Origin: Deltaproteobacteria bacterium
GTDB lineage: Bacteria; Desulfobacterota; Desulfuromonadia; Geobacterales; Pseudopelobacteraceae
Assembly: GCA_021780495.1 (NCBI GenBank)
Contig: JAJXYO010000040.1
Location: 1 to 57,389 of the forward strand
Reading direction: 5' to 3'
DNA length: 57,389 bases
Numbering within the stretch: position 1 is the stretch's first letter; each line of letters starts with the position of its first letter. Under the pieces are notes generated by a model, which was not told the origin of the DNA, did not search any database, and was given only the letters and a program-made list of their open reading frames with translations. The translations under genes and the position numbers were made by a program. Of the stretch, positions 7,590 through 15,784 are shown piece by piece.

Positions 7590-9569
7590 CTACTCCCGTG
7601 CCAGCGCTTCAATCGGGTCCAGCCGCGCTGCATTCCGCGCCGGAAGGAAACCGAAGATGACACCAATCAAAGTTGAACAGAAAAATGCCGAGACAATGGA
7701 CGTGAGTGAAAACTGCATGGCGAAGCTGCTGACGAACAGGGAAAAGACTTTGCCAACCCCCCAGGAGCAGACGATGCCGATCACCCCCCCCAGCAGGCAG
7801 ACCAGGACCGACTCGATCAGGAACTGCTGCATGATATCTTCCTGCCGCGCCCCGACCGCCATCCGAATACCGATCTCGTGGGTTCTTTCTGTCACTGATA
7901 CCAGCATGATGTTCATGACGCCGATGCCGCCGACGATGAGGGATATGACGGCAATCGCCGAGATCATCAACTTCAGGGTGGTAGTGGTCTTATTGATGGT
8001 CTTCATGATGCTGTCGCTGCTGTTGGTGTAGAAATCCTTGCGGCCATGTCGCTGAGCCATCAGTCTGGTAATGCTCTGCTCCGCCACCTGGTTGGAGATA
8101 CCATCCTTGACCCGCACCGAGATGGAGCTGAAATACTGCTGACCCAGCAGCCGGTTCATGGCGGAGCTGTAAGGAATCCAGACCTCAAGATTCGAGCTGT
8201 TCCCCATGGGGCTGTCCTTCTCTTTGGTTACACCAATAACACGGCAGGGTAATGAGCCGATAAAGAGCACCTTGCCGATGGGTTCTTCGTTAGCGAAGAA
8301 CTTCTTACGACTGTTCTGGTCGATCACCACCACCTGGGCCTGTTGTTTCACGTCATCGGCGGTAAAGGCAATACCGTCGGCGATCTCATACCCCTTGACC
8401 CGAAAGAACTGCTCGCTCACACCGTTCACCGAAGCAGTGGCGGTGGCATTGCTGTAGCGGAGGAGTTGACTGCCACCGGTAGCGGGGGAGGCGCTGTCCA
8501 CGTACACCTGGGCCTGCAATGCCTCCAGGTCGGACGGCACCAGGGTCTGGATGCTGGCGGCGTCCTCGTCTCCCCAGTCCTTGCCGGGGTTGACGTCGAT
8601 AACATTGGTCCCCATGGCGCTGATGTCCTTGATGACCTTCTGCTGTGCCCCCTGTCCAAGCGCCACCACCGAGACCACCGAAGTGATGCCGATGATGATC
8701 CCGAGCATGGTCAGCAGGGTCCGCATGCGGTGGGACAGCATGGCGATGAGGGACATGGTGAAGGCTTCGGCAAAGCGCCCCCAATTAGCCCTTCGACTCC
8801 GCTCAGGGACCGACTGGTGAGTTGTAACTGGGTGAGTTGTATCTGGGTGAGTTGTATCTGGTGGGTGAGCGGAGTCGAACCCCGTGTTGGCCTGGTCCCG
8901 GATAATCGTGCCGTCGCTGATCTCGATGATCCGTTCGGCATGAGCGGCGACCTGCTGGTCGTGGGTGACCAGGATGATGGTATGACCACTCCCATGCAGT
9001 TCATGCAGAACCGCCATCATCTCCTTGCCGCTTTTACTGTCCAGGGCGCCGGTCGGTTCGTCAGCCAGGATAACGTCGCCGCCGTTCATCAATGCCCTGG
9101 CGATACTGACCCGCTGCTGCTGGCCGCCGGAAAGCTGATTGGGGCGATACTCACTACGCTCTGCCAGGCCGAGTCGCTCCAAAAGCATGCCGGCACGTTC
9201 CTGCCGGGCATGTTTTTTCACCCCGGCATAGATCGCCGGTATTTCAGTATTCTGGGTGGCGGTGAGGTGCGGCAGCAGGTGATAACGCTGGAAGATAAAC
9301 CCGAAGTAGTCCCGTCGCAGCCTGGCCAGGTCATCATTTGACAGGCTGCCGGTCTCCCGGCCATCAACACGGTAGCTCCCTTCACTGGGGCGGTCCAGGC
9401 AGCCGAGAATATTCATCAGGGTGGACTTACCCGAACCGGATGCGCCGATAATGGCCACCATCTCGCCGGCATTGATGGTGAGGTCGATCCCTTTGAGGAC
9501 GTCTATCTGCTGATCCCCCGTGGAGAAGCGGCGCACCAGGCCCTTTATTTCCAGGAGCGGTCTGCCCAT
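7590..9569 (-). CDS. macB: MacB-like ABC transporter, fused ATPase-permease
   Basis: 659 residues, usual MacB length. The N-terminal ATPase has Walker [10 protein letters not shown] (42-50), signature LSGGQQQR, Walker [13 protein letters not shown] and the H-loop THD. The membrane part has one helix, a large periplasmic MacB_PCD domain, and three C-terminal FtsX helices. MacB drives export of macrolides, lipopeptides or envelope substrates through a TolC-type channel by mechanotransmission. It starts 2 bases after the macA stop. The linker between ATPase and first helix (about residues 229-265) carries five-residue repeats (HPDTT) and SVPERSRR, encoded by an in-frame palindromic element (8792-8879). 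Confidence 0.92.
   Translation of the reverse strand: MGRPLLEIKGLVRRFSTGDQQIDVLKGIDLTINAGEMVAIIGASGSGKSTLMNILGCLDRPSEGSYRVDGRETGSLSNDDLARLRRDYFGFIFQRYHLLPHLTATQNTEIPAIYAGVKKHARQERAGMLLERLGLAERSEYRPNQLSGGQQQRVSIARALMNGGDVILADEPTGALDSKSGKEMMAVLHELHGSGHTIILVTHDQQVAAHAERIIEISDGTIIRDQANTGFDSAHPPDTTHPDTTHPVTTHQSVPERSRRANWGRFAEAFTMSLIAMLSHRMRTLLTMLGIIIGITSVVSVVALGQGAQQKVIKDISAMGTNVIDVNPGKDWGDEDAASIQTLVPSDLEALQAQVYVDSASPATGGSQLLRYSNATATASVNGVSEQFFRVKGYEIADGIAFTADDVKQQAQVVVIDQNSRKKFFANEEPIGKVLFIGSLPCRVIGVTKEKDSPMGNSSNLEVWIPYSSAMNRLLGQQYFSSISVRVKDGISNQVAEQSITRLMAQRHGRKDFYTNSSDSIMKTINKTTTTLKLMISAIAVISLIVGGIGVMNIMLVSVTERTHEIGIRMAVGARQEDIMQQFLIESVLVCLLGGVIGIVCSWGVGKVFSLFVSSFAMQFSLTSIVSAFFCSTLIGVIFGFLPARNAARLDPIEALARE
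8792..8879. repeat. Palindromic repeat family B with 15-bp tandem units, in macB
   Basis: Perfect 14-base arms TTCGACTCCGCTCA (8792-8805) and TGAGCGGAGTCGAA (8866-8879). Between them are three tandem 15-base units starting GGTGAGTTGTA (8816-8860), in frame with macB. A related palindrome is at 48517-48577 inside another ATPase gene. Confidence 0.85.
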
Positions 9570-9571
9570 GA

Positions 9572-10759
9572 TTATTTTCTCCCCGGAGGCTGCGGCATCT
9601 TGTTCGGATCGGTTTTCGGCAGACTGGAACTGTCACCGATGATGACCTTTTCACCCTCACGAAGCCCATCCAGCACCTGAATCTGCACATTGTCGGAGAT
9701 ACCGGTGCGGATCGACCGGTTTTCTGCTTGCTCTCCCACCAGCACCCTGACCGTTGTTTTGCCATCTTTCTGCTTTTCTCCAAGAGCTGATACCGGGATA
9801 CAGAGCGCTTGTTTGGCCTGGTTGAGTACCACCGCCACCTGGGTGGTCATGGACACTTTCAACTTGTTGTCGAGATTGGGGACCTCAAAAAGTCCGTAGT
9901 AGTAGATGGCTGAACTGGAACTGCTGCTGCCGGTTCCGGTAGTAGTGGTTCCGTTTACCGGCCCGGGTTCGATAGCCCGCAGCTTCCCGTAATATCTGGT
10001 TTCGCTGTCCCCCAGCAGGGTGAAGTAGGTTGGCAGGCCGGGCTTGACCCGTGGCACATCTGCTTCGGAGATCTTGGCCTTGACTGTCATGGTATCCAAC
10101 GTGGCCAGGGTCAGGATCGTCGTGGCTGCCTGGTTCGATACCACGGTCTGCCCTTCTTCGGTGTCTATGGAGATAACGGTACCGTCAATGGGGGCGTGAA
10201 TACGGGTGTACCCCAGGTTGGCCCTGGCCGTATCGACCGCAATGACAGCCTTTTTGATCTGGGCCTCCAGGGCGACGATGTCGTACCTGGTGCTTTCCAA
10301 CTGGGCCTGCGCACTCTCCAGATCAGCACGGGAACCGGCATCTTTGGCGTTCATCTGGCTCTGGCGCTGGTAGGCCAATTCATACTGCTTCAGCACAGCC
10401 TGCTTCGACCGTTTCTGGGCCTGCAGATTCTCCACCTGGGCCTCGGCGTCTTTCAGGGTGTTCTGGGGCAGCACCGGGTCAATCTCCGCCAGCAGTTGCC
10501 CCTTCTTCACCTTGTCTCCCAGGGCGACATGAAGGGTCTTGAGTTGTCCATTGACTTGCGCACCGACTGCCACGGTCTTGAAGGCCTTCAGGATGCCGAT
10601 GGCGAGCACGCTCTCCTCCAGGTCAAGGCGGGCTGCCGGTGCGGTGATGTAGGTGATCTTCTGGGTTGCAAAGAATTTCCTGGCGGCAGCAGCCCCAGCG
10701 GTTAGTATGAGGATGATAATGATGCTGATTATGACGGTCTTCTTTTTCGGAGCACTCAT
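9572..10759 (-). CDS. macA: MacA-like periplasmic adaptor
   Basis: 395 residues of the HlyD/RND membrane-fusion family: an N-terminal membrane anchor (about 8-28), lipoyl-like halves flanking a long coiled-coil hairpin (about 95-165), beta-barrel and membrane-proximal domains. It bridges MacB and the outer-membrane channel. Its start overlaps the TetR stop (ATGA), with AAGGAA upstream. A Ser/Thr/Gly-rich loop (about residues 270-285, TTTTGTGSSSSSS) lies in the barrel region, as in many bacterial MacA proteins. Confidence 0.9.
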   Translation of the reverse strand: MSAPKKKTVIISIIIILILTAGAAAARKFFATQKITYITAPAARLDLEESVLAIGILKAFKTVAVGAQVNGQLKTLHVALGDKVKKGQLLAEIDPVLPQNTLKDAEAQVENLQAQKRSKQAVLKQYELAYQRQSQMNAKDAGSRADLESAQAQLESTRYDIVALEAQIKKAVIAVDTARANLGYTRIHAPIDGTVISIDTEEGQTVVSNQAATTILTLATLDTMTVKAKISEADVPRVKPGLPTYFTLLGDSETRYYGKLRAIEPGPVNGTTTTGTGSSSSSSAIYYYGLFEVPNLDNKLKVSMTTQVAVVLNQAKQALCIPVSALGEKQKDGKTTVRVLVGEQAENRSIRTGISDNVQIQVLDGLREGEKVIIGDSSSLPKTDPNKMPQPPGRK

Positions 10760-11397
10760 GGCTTGTTTCCTTTGCGGCCAATTGCATTGATACCGGCCAG
10801 AGCGAACGTGACCACATGGTCGGCAAAGGTAGTGATATCTTCAATTACGGTCGGCATGTTTTTGTCTTTGATTCGCTTGGCTATCCGCTGCATCACTATG
10901 GGATGAACACACATGCTGATGATGCTGGTCTCGCAATAGTGCACCTGCTCATCGGTTGCCTCCGGTCCCAGCAGTTCTCGGACCAGAGCAAGGGTCTGCT
11001 GCCGCATGGGTATCAATTCGCTCTTCATGACTTCCTGCAAGAGGCCGGTAGGGTTTATCATCTCCATCTGGGCGATGAAGAAGTCCTTGTTGTTCTCGTC
11101 GGCAATGCGCCGGATCATGGCGGTTAGTTGGCCACGTAACTGCTCTTCGGCTGGAGCCGTTTCACTGACTCCCCCATCCAATGGGTACGTCTTGAGCGAC
11201 TCGGTGAACGAATGACGCCAGGCCTCCTGATAGAGGGCTTCCTTGCTGCCGAAGTGGTAATTGACCGCCGAGATGTTCGCCTCTGCCCGCGAGCATATTT
11301 CTGCTACCGTGGCATCGCGGAACCCTTTTTCGATAAAGACGTCACCTGCTACCGCCAGCAGCTTTTCCTTTTTTGCTTCTGATTTCTTTCTGGCCAT
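10756..11397 (-). CDS. TetR family repressor (CerR-type C-terminal domain)
   Basis: 213 residues from the ATG at 11397, which has GGAGGT at good spacing; an in-frame ATG four codons earlier overlaps that ribosome site and is less likely. N-terminal helix-turn-helix of TetR type (AEICSRAEANISAVNYHFGSKEALY with the usual YHF), and a ligand-binding C-terminal domain resembling DUF1956/CerR. First gene of the macAB-channel operon; a perfect 18-base inverted repeat just upstream is the likely operator, so the operon should be self-repressed and released by a pump substrate. Confidence 0.9.
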   Translation of the reverse strand: MARKKSEAKKEKLLAVAGDVFIEKGFRDATVAEICSRAEANISAVNYHFGSKEALYQEAWRHSFTESLKTYPLDGGVSETAPAEEQLRGQLTAMIRRIADENNKDFFIAQMEMINPTGLLQEVMKSELIPMRQQTLALVRELLGPEATDEQVHYCETSIISMCVHPIVMQRIAKRIKDKNMPTVIEDITTFADHVVTFALAGINAIGRKGNKP

Positions 11398-11414
11398 ATC
11401 AACCTCCAAAAAAC

Positions 11415-11464
11415 AAAACGGTTATTTCAAATACTAATTTGAAATAACCGTTTTAAAATGTCAA
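11415..11464 (-). promoter_or_regulatory. TetR operator and promoter region
   Basis: A perfect inverted repeat: AAAACGGTTATTTCAAAT (11415-11432), spacer ACTA, ATTTGAAATAACCGTTTT (11437-11454). On the minus strand a consensus -35 TTGACA (11464-11459) abuts it; I see no clear -10. Position directly before the TetR gene supports autoregulation. Confidence 0.75.
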
Positions 11465-11877
11465 GCAAGAATTTCACCTTTGTCGCAGCGAGCTGGATTG
11501 AGCGTATTTCAAGAGTAGAGTGTCAAACCTGCACAGCCTGTTGTCGAGCCATCGAGCCGGTCTGACTGTGGAAGTGGAGCTGAAAGAGGTTGCGACCTTT
11601 ATTGCAGGTTTTGTTATGCCTTTAATAGAAACAACCAGAGTTGGGGGAATTATACCGGGCGTTGGCTTGCAGGCGGCCCCTGGAGTTGACAACTGTGGAG
11701 ACAAGGGGAAGGCAATCTCGGCATTACCTCTCTGGATGATATATTCCACCGCATGGCATTCAATCCGTTGATCATGGCTGGCCTGGATTAAATACTTGCC
11801 TGGTCGCAAGGCTCAAGAGCTGAGGGAGTGAGAAAACCGGGAAGTGTCCCGCTTTTCTCTCCCATTCAATTATACAT
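11465..11877. other. Intergenic region without recognisable gene
   Basis: About 410 bases between the TetR operator and the end of the membrane-protein gene. Both strands have open frames (111 codons minus, 83 codons plus) but neither has a ribosome site or a recognisable family. I see no RNA gene or repeat. Confidence 0.4.
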
Positions 11878-12480
11878 TCATTGTTCCGGCTGACGGTCGG
11901 GCATGAGTGTGGAGCGAACATAACGCACCAGCGCGGGCACGACAAACATCGCGCCAAGGACGATCAGCATGGTCGTGGTCGGGTCGCGAAAGTACGAGTT
12001 CAGGCGCAAGGTCGTGAGCGCGATGACGCCGAAATAGAGCATGTCTCCGGCGATGGCAAAGGCCCAGCCGGCCAGGAATCCATGCCCGGCAGCCAGCGCC
12101 GTGGCGCGCCCGGTCATTGGATCCACGCCGAAGGCAATCATAACGAGCGTAAAGGGCCCGGCGCTGGTACCGCCAAAATGGGTCACACTGCGAGCCGTGG
12201 CGGCCTTTAATGCCACGCTGAGACGGGCCAGCAAGGGGATCTTCCCGCACACCATGGCCAGCAGCCGCAGGATCGGCTCAAAGGCAATCGCCAGGACCAC
12301 ATCCGAAACCAGGTAGAGCCCGGTGGTGATGGGCCAGGCCAAGCCTTTGGCCTGAGCGAGCAGAACACCGGCCGGGATACCGCCTCCGACCGGCAGCAGG
12401 AAGAGCTTGAACACGGGAAACATGCCGGCTGTTGACTGGGTCAGGCCGATAATCTGTCTGGACTGTTGCAAAAGGGCCAT
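11878..12480 (-). CDS. Unknown small integral membrane protein
   Basis: 200 residues with about five hydrophobic segments (around 20-40, 50-75, 105-125, 130-155 and 165-190). Gly/Ala-rich loops (GGGIPAG, HFGGTSAGPF) suggest a transporter-like or small export protein, but no family motif is certain. It is monocistronic, on the minus strand, separated from its neighbours; a perfect 12-base inverted repeat lies about 115 bases upstream. The reading frame is convincing from composition and hydrophobicity; the function is unknown. Confidence 0.65.
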   Translation of the reverse strand: MALLQQSRQIIGLTQSTAGMFPVFKLFLLPVGGGIPAGVLLAQAKGLAWPITTGLYLVSDVVLAIAFEPILRLLAMVCGKIPLLARLSVALKAATARSVTHFGGTSAGPFTLVMIAFGVDPMTGRATALAAGHGFLAGWAFAIAGDMLYFGVIALTTLRLNSYFRDPTTTMLIVLGAMFVVPALVRYVRSTLMPDRQPEQ

Positions 12481-12592
12481 GAAAGTTCCTGCGAAGCGAA
12501 CGAGGTAGTGAGCGGCACGTGGCTAGCAGCCGGCAGTAGCCGCCTGTTTATAAATTAGTGCGTGAAGGCGGATTATAGCCCGAAACGGACAC

Positions 12593-12626
12593 AATACAAC
12601 CTGAAAAGAGCTAATCAGGTTGTATT
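12593..12626. promoter_or_regulatory. Perfect 12-base inverted repeat between divergent genes
   Basis: AATACAACCTGA (12593-12604) and TCAGGTTGTATT (12615-12626) with a 10-base spacer. It lies in the 348-base gap between the divergent membrane-protein and PepSY genes, so it could be an operator for either. There is no T-run, so a terminator is less likely. The rest of the gap (12481-12828) shows nothing else I can name. Confidence 0.45.
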
Positions 12627-12828
12627 CGTAAGAGATTCCGGCTCTTCACAAAGACGTGACCGCTAACCGCATGGCCGGACTGCTTGACCCAATACTAACG
12701 CCATTTGTATAGTCGAGCAGGTAAAAGCAACCCTTCAAAAATAAACTTTTCCCCGCTAATGCTCAGCTAAGTTTGCACCTCTAGAGTCAGGATCATGCAG
12801 CAGCACAAAAAACTCTTGGAGGTACTAT

Positions 12829-13143
12829 ATGAACCGCACTATCAAGACAGCCCTCATCCTCACCCTCGCCGTCATCTCCACCGCCGGCGTTCTGTCCGCA
12901 CATGCCTACACCGGTCAAAAGCTTGCGGGGGGCGCCAAGGTCAGCATGCGCACGGCGCGGTCAATAGCCCTCAAGGCCCATCCGGGCAAAATAACCGCTG
13001 AAGAACTGGAAAAAGAAAAAGGAGGGAGTGGTCTGCGCTATTCTTTCGATATTCGGCAGGGCAAGGTCACGCAGGAAGTCGGCGTGGATGCCCGTACCGG
13101 CCAGGTCTTGGAAAATGCCCCGGAAGGCCCGAATCCGGACTAG
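12829..13143 (+). CDS. Secreted PepSY-domain protein
   Basis: 104 residues with GGAGG ahead of the ATG. A signal peptide (1-26, cleaved after SAHA) is followed by one PepSY-like domain: a helix with ARSIALKAHPGKITAEEL, then strands with RYSFDIRQGKVTQEVGVDARTG. PepSY proteins are periplasmic modulators, sometimes of peptidases or of two-component sensors. A terminator follows at once, so it is probably transcribed alone. Confidence 0.85.
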   Translation: MNRTIKTALILTLAVISTAGVLSAHAYTGQKLAGGAKVSMRTARSIALKAHPGKITAEELEKEKGGSGLRYSFDIRQGKVTQEVGVDARTGQVLENAPEGPNPD

Positions 13144-13158
13144 CAACAACCTCACCCC

Positions 13159-13189
13159 GCCCCCCAATCCTGGGAGACGGGGGCTTTTT
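13159..13189 (+). terminator. Rho-independent terminator after the PepSY gene
   Basis: GCCCCC stem (13159-13164) pairs with GGGGGC (13179-13184), followed directly by TTTTT. Confidence 0.75.
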
Positions 13190-13273
13190 GAGGAAAAGGA
13201 AGACAAACCGTTTATAGCATGTGTAGCAAAAACATCAGCCGGGAGACGTCCGTACCCCGGCCACGGAGTTGTC

Positions 13274-13867
13274 ATGGAAGGACTGAACCAAGCGCTGTTT
13301 TTGATGCTGAACGCCCCGGCCCACCCACCGGTACTGTTACTGGGCATGGCGCGGGGACTGGCCGAGTGGAGCATCTGGCTGATACCGCTGATGCTGACAG
13401 CCGGTTGGTTGCGTGGAGGCGAATGGCGGCGCAGACTGATGTTGGAGGCCACCGCATCGGGGCTGGCCGGGCTTTTGATTAACCAGATGATAGGTCTTGT
13501 CTGGCAGCATCCCCGACCCTTTATGATCGGTCTGGGACACACCTTTCTCGCCCATTCCTTGGACTCATCCTTCCCAAGCGACCACCTGACCCTGATCTGG
13601 GCGGTTGCCTTCAATCTGCTTATGCACCAGCGTCACTGGGGTACAGGACTATATCTCGCTCTTCTGGGAGTGCCGGTGGCCTGGGCTCGGATCTATCTGG
13701 GGGTCCATTTTCCGCTGGACATGGCCGGAGCAGCCCTGGTGGCCCTGGTCAGCGTACGAATGGTCCAACATGAGGAACAGCTTGTCGGGCGGTTATATCG
13801 GCCCTCCATGGCACTCTACCGCCTGCTGGCCGCACCGCTGATACGGCGCGGCTGGATACAGAATTAG
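13274..13867 (+). CDS. PAP2 phosphatase, BcrC-like undecaprenyl-pyrophosphatase
   Basis: 197 residues from the ATG at 13274. Several membrane segments and the three PAP2 signatures: WQHPRP, SFPSDH, and ARIYLGVHFPLDM with the catalytic His and Asp. The PSDH form, in place of PSGH, is typical of BcrC-type undecaprenyl-pyrophosphate phosphatases, which recycle the peptidoglycan lipid carrier at the outer face of the inner membrane and give bacitracin tolerance. The frame is open far upstream, but this ATG gives the right length and starts just before the first helix. It follows the PepSY terminator, so it should have its own promoter. Confidence 0.85.
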   Translation: MEGLNQALFLMLNAPAHPPVLLLGMARGLAEWSIWLIPLMLTAGWLRGGEWRRRLMLEATASGLAGLLINQMIGLVWQHPRPFMIGLGHTFLAHSLDSSFPSDHLTLIWAVAFNLLMHQRHWGTGLYLALLGVPVAWARIYLGVHFPLDMAGAALVALVSVRMVQHEEQLVGRLYRPSMALYRLLAAPLIRRGWIQN

Positions 13868-13898
13868 CGTCAGTATGTGATACGGGATGGAGGATACT

Positions 13899-14150
13899 AT
13901 GAAAATTGAAGTTATTGAAACCACCGATAAAATTCGCATGACCCTATTTGGCAACGTGTTGGAAGCCCTGAGAGCATGTCGAATCACCGGAAAGGTCGTG
14001 GCAGTCAAGGATATCAGGACCATTTTAAAATACGGGGTAAAATCGGCCCCGGTGCTGATAATAAACGGGATTGTCATGTTTGCCGGAAAAGTGCAGTCGC
14101 CAGAGGAAATCATAAAGTTGATCCAACAGAGCATCTCGAACTTTACGTAA
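13899..14150 (+). CDS. Thioredoxin-fold small protein lacking the CxxC
   Basis: 83 residues from the ATG at 13899, which has GGAGG eight bases before it; an in-frame ATG at 13887 would overlap that site. The sequence matches the small thioredoxin-like family often found with permeases (MKIEVIETT... AVKDIRTILKYGVKSAPVLIINGIV... GKVQSPEEIIKLI), including the cis-proline SAPVL. The normal N-terminal C-P-x-C redox site is absent; a single Cys remains in the first helix (LRACR). It cannot be an ordinary dithiol reductase. It may act as a binding or scaffold protein. Confidence 0.75.
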   Translation: MKIEVIETTDKIRMTLFGNVLEALRACRITGKVVAVKDIRTILKYGVKSAPVLIINGIVMFAGKVQSPEEIIKLIQQSISNFT

Positions 14151-14182
14151 AACCGGTGTTGTCCGGTTTGGTTTTTGCTCTA

Positions 14183-14300
14183 TCCCCCTCCTTGCTTTTA
14201 AGGGGTTAGGGGTGGTTGCTTTTGATTTCATCGATCTTAAAGATCGTCAAAAGCTGAAACCTTACCACCCCCCAGCCCCTCCTGAAACAGGAGGGGGGCT
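14183..14300. repeat. Palindromic repeat family C
   Basis: Two facing hairpins (CCCCCTCC... AAGGGG... and ...CCCCTCCTGAAACAGGAGGGG) form a larger palindrome around GATCTTAAAGATC. It fills most of the gap before the DUF347 gene and looks like a REP/BIME-type element. Confidence 0.7.
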
Positions 14301-14426
14301 CAAAACAAACAGTTAGCATACCCCGCAACTATCTAACGGACAACGCTGATGTAGAACCGGATATATTTTTTGATGTGGCCTGTCCGGGGTACACTTTCCG
14401 CTCGATATGGTACAAAGGAGAAAACA

Positions 14427-15221
14427 GTGAAAATACAACTCAGCGCAGGCACGAAACAGATGCTCAACAAGGTCCCGGAAGTCACACTCTGGTTCTGGCT
14501 CATCAAGATCATGGCAACCACCGTCGGCGAGACTGCCGCTGATTTTCTCAATATCAACCTGCACTTGGGGCTGACCGGCACCTCTGTCCTCATGGGGGCT
14601 CTGTTGGCCATATTCCTGTTCATGCAACTGCGCGTCAGAAGATACGTGCCCTGGTTGTACTGGACGGTTGTTGTCCTGATCAGTATCGTGGGAACGCTCA
14701 TTACGGACAACCTCGTCGATAATTTCGGCGTGGCGCTGCAAACAACGACTACTATATTCGCTGTTGCGCTGCTGGCGACTTTCATCGTGTGGTATGCCTG
14801 TGAAAAGACCCTGTCGATTCACTCCATCGTTACCACCCGGCGCGAACTGTTCTACTGGGCAGCTATTTTATTCACCTTTGCACTGGGCACGGCCGCCGGC
14901 GATCTGACGGCAGAAGGTCTGGGTCTCGGATATGCTACATCGGCCCTGATATTCGGCGCCTTGATCGGCGTAGTGACTATCTCGTATTACCTCTTCAAAG
15001 CCAACGCCATTGCCGCGTTCTGGATCGGCTACATCCTGACCCGTCCCCTGGGGGCATCCTGTGGTGATCTGCTTTCTCAGCCGCTTGCCAACGGTGGTCT
15101 GGGGCTGGGTACGGTGGTGACGTCCATGCTCTTTCTGGTGAGTATCGCAGGCTTGGTATTCTATTTGAGTATCAGTCAGAAAAAAGATTGCGACTGTTCT
15201 GAGAGCCTGCTAGCAGAGTAA
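14427..15221 (+). CDS. DUF347-repeat membrane protein (COG4705)
   Basis: 264 residues from GTG 14427, supported by AAAGGAG; the frame stays open upstream but without a good start. About eight membrane helices arranged as four repeats, each opening with a small-residue and acidic motif: TTVGETAADF, GTLITDNL, GTAAGDLTAE and RPLGASCGDLL. This is the COG4705 membrane family of unknown function, sometimes near metal-homeostasis genes. The repeated intramembrane acidic residues suggest cation handling, which is an inference. A broken piece of a paralogue lies at 26879-27010. Confidence 0.85.
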   Translation: MKIQLSAGTKQMLNKVPEVTLWFWLIKIMATTVGETAADFLNINLHLGLTGTSVLMGALLAIFLFMQLRVRRYVPWLYWTVVVLISIVGTLITDNLVDNFGVALQTTTTIFAVALLATFIVWYACEKTLSIHSIVTTRRELFYWAAILFTFALGTAAGDLTAEGLGLGYATSALIFGALIGVVTISYYLFKANAIAAFWIGYILTRPLGASCGDLLSQPLANGGLGLGTVVTSMLFLVSIAGLVFYLSISQKKDCDCSESLLAE

Positions 15222-15320
15222 TAACGCCACAAAAGGAGACGTGCTTGCCAGAACCAGTTTGGTCAAGCATGGCGCCGCGACGATTCTCCTCAGTTACGAT
15301 ACCCAGTTATCAGCAGCAAA

Positions 15321-15692
15321 GATCGGACCGGTGAGGCGCCGCCGCAACAGATCACATCTCACGGCACACCATGAAGGGAGGTGATACAGATGACGATACA
15401 ACCAGCAGCACAGCATACAGCCGCAGCCATTGCGCAGCAGGTAGCACCGGGACCAAGGACTACAGAGCCCACAGCAGCAAAAACGGTAACCGGCGCCACC
15501 AAGGCCTATTCGGTTACGCTTTCGAAACAGGCTATGCAACTCAATAATTCCCCCGGCTACACTGCAGGGGAAGAAGCATCAGAAAGTCCAGCAGCAAAAG
15601 CGGCCGAAAAACAGAAGGGCCAACGCTGAGGGAGCAAGACATTTACACACAACGTATAACTTTTGTTGCGGCGGCGCCTCACCGGTCTGATC
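15321..15692. repeat. 30-base inverted repeats flanking a small gene
   Basis: Positions 15321-15350 and the reverse complement of 15663-15692 agree at 28 of 30 bases (core GGTGAGGCGCCGCCGCAACA). They enclose the 79-residue gene at 15390. They may be ends of a small mobile unit or a long-range stem. Confidence 0.75.
15390..15629 (+). CDS. Small Ala/Pro-rich protein with a YSVTL motif
   Basis: 79 residues from ATG 15390, with a strong AGGGAGGTGAT ribosome site. The N-terminal half is Ala, Gln and Pro rich, then comes the motif AYSVTLSKQAMQL, then a Lys/Glu/Ala tail. There is no signal peptide or membrane segment. It resembles the N-terminal half of the 132-residue protein at 35229-35627, which has PYTVKLTGTALAKSL at the equivalent place. 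The gene is bracketed by 30-base inverted repeats. Function unknown. Confidence 0.6.
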   Translation: MTIQPAAQHTAAAIAQQVAPGPRTTEPTAAKTVTGATKAYSVTLSKQAMQLNNSPGYTAGEEASESPAAKAAEKQKGQR

Positions 15693-15706
15693 TTATAACA
15701 GTACCT

Positions 15707-15735
15707 TTGACATGCAGCAATTGAGCTTTTATAGT
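15707..15735 (+). promoter_or_regulatory. Sigma-70 promoter of the six-gene RND operon
   Basis: TTGACA at 15707-15712, a 17-base spacer and TATAGT at 15730-15735: a near-consensus promoter 50 bases before the first gene of the efflux operon. Confidence 0.75.
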
Positions 15736-15784
15736 TCAACAACAAATGGACACAGTTCTATAAATGTAACCGGAGTAATCTGCG

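Noticed and set aside
8816..8860. Tandem 15-base repeats considered as a CRISPR or regulatory array
   Set aside because: No spacers; units are contiguous, in frame with macB, and enclosed by palindromic arms.
8343..9341. A 332-codon open frame on the plus strand
   Set aside because: Antisense to macB; composition is that of a mirrored ABC ATPase.
11474..11809. Open frames on both strands in the gap after the TetR gene
   Set aside because: No ribosome site, no family, and Ser/Thr-rich low-complexity product; not enough to call a gene.
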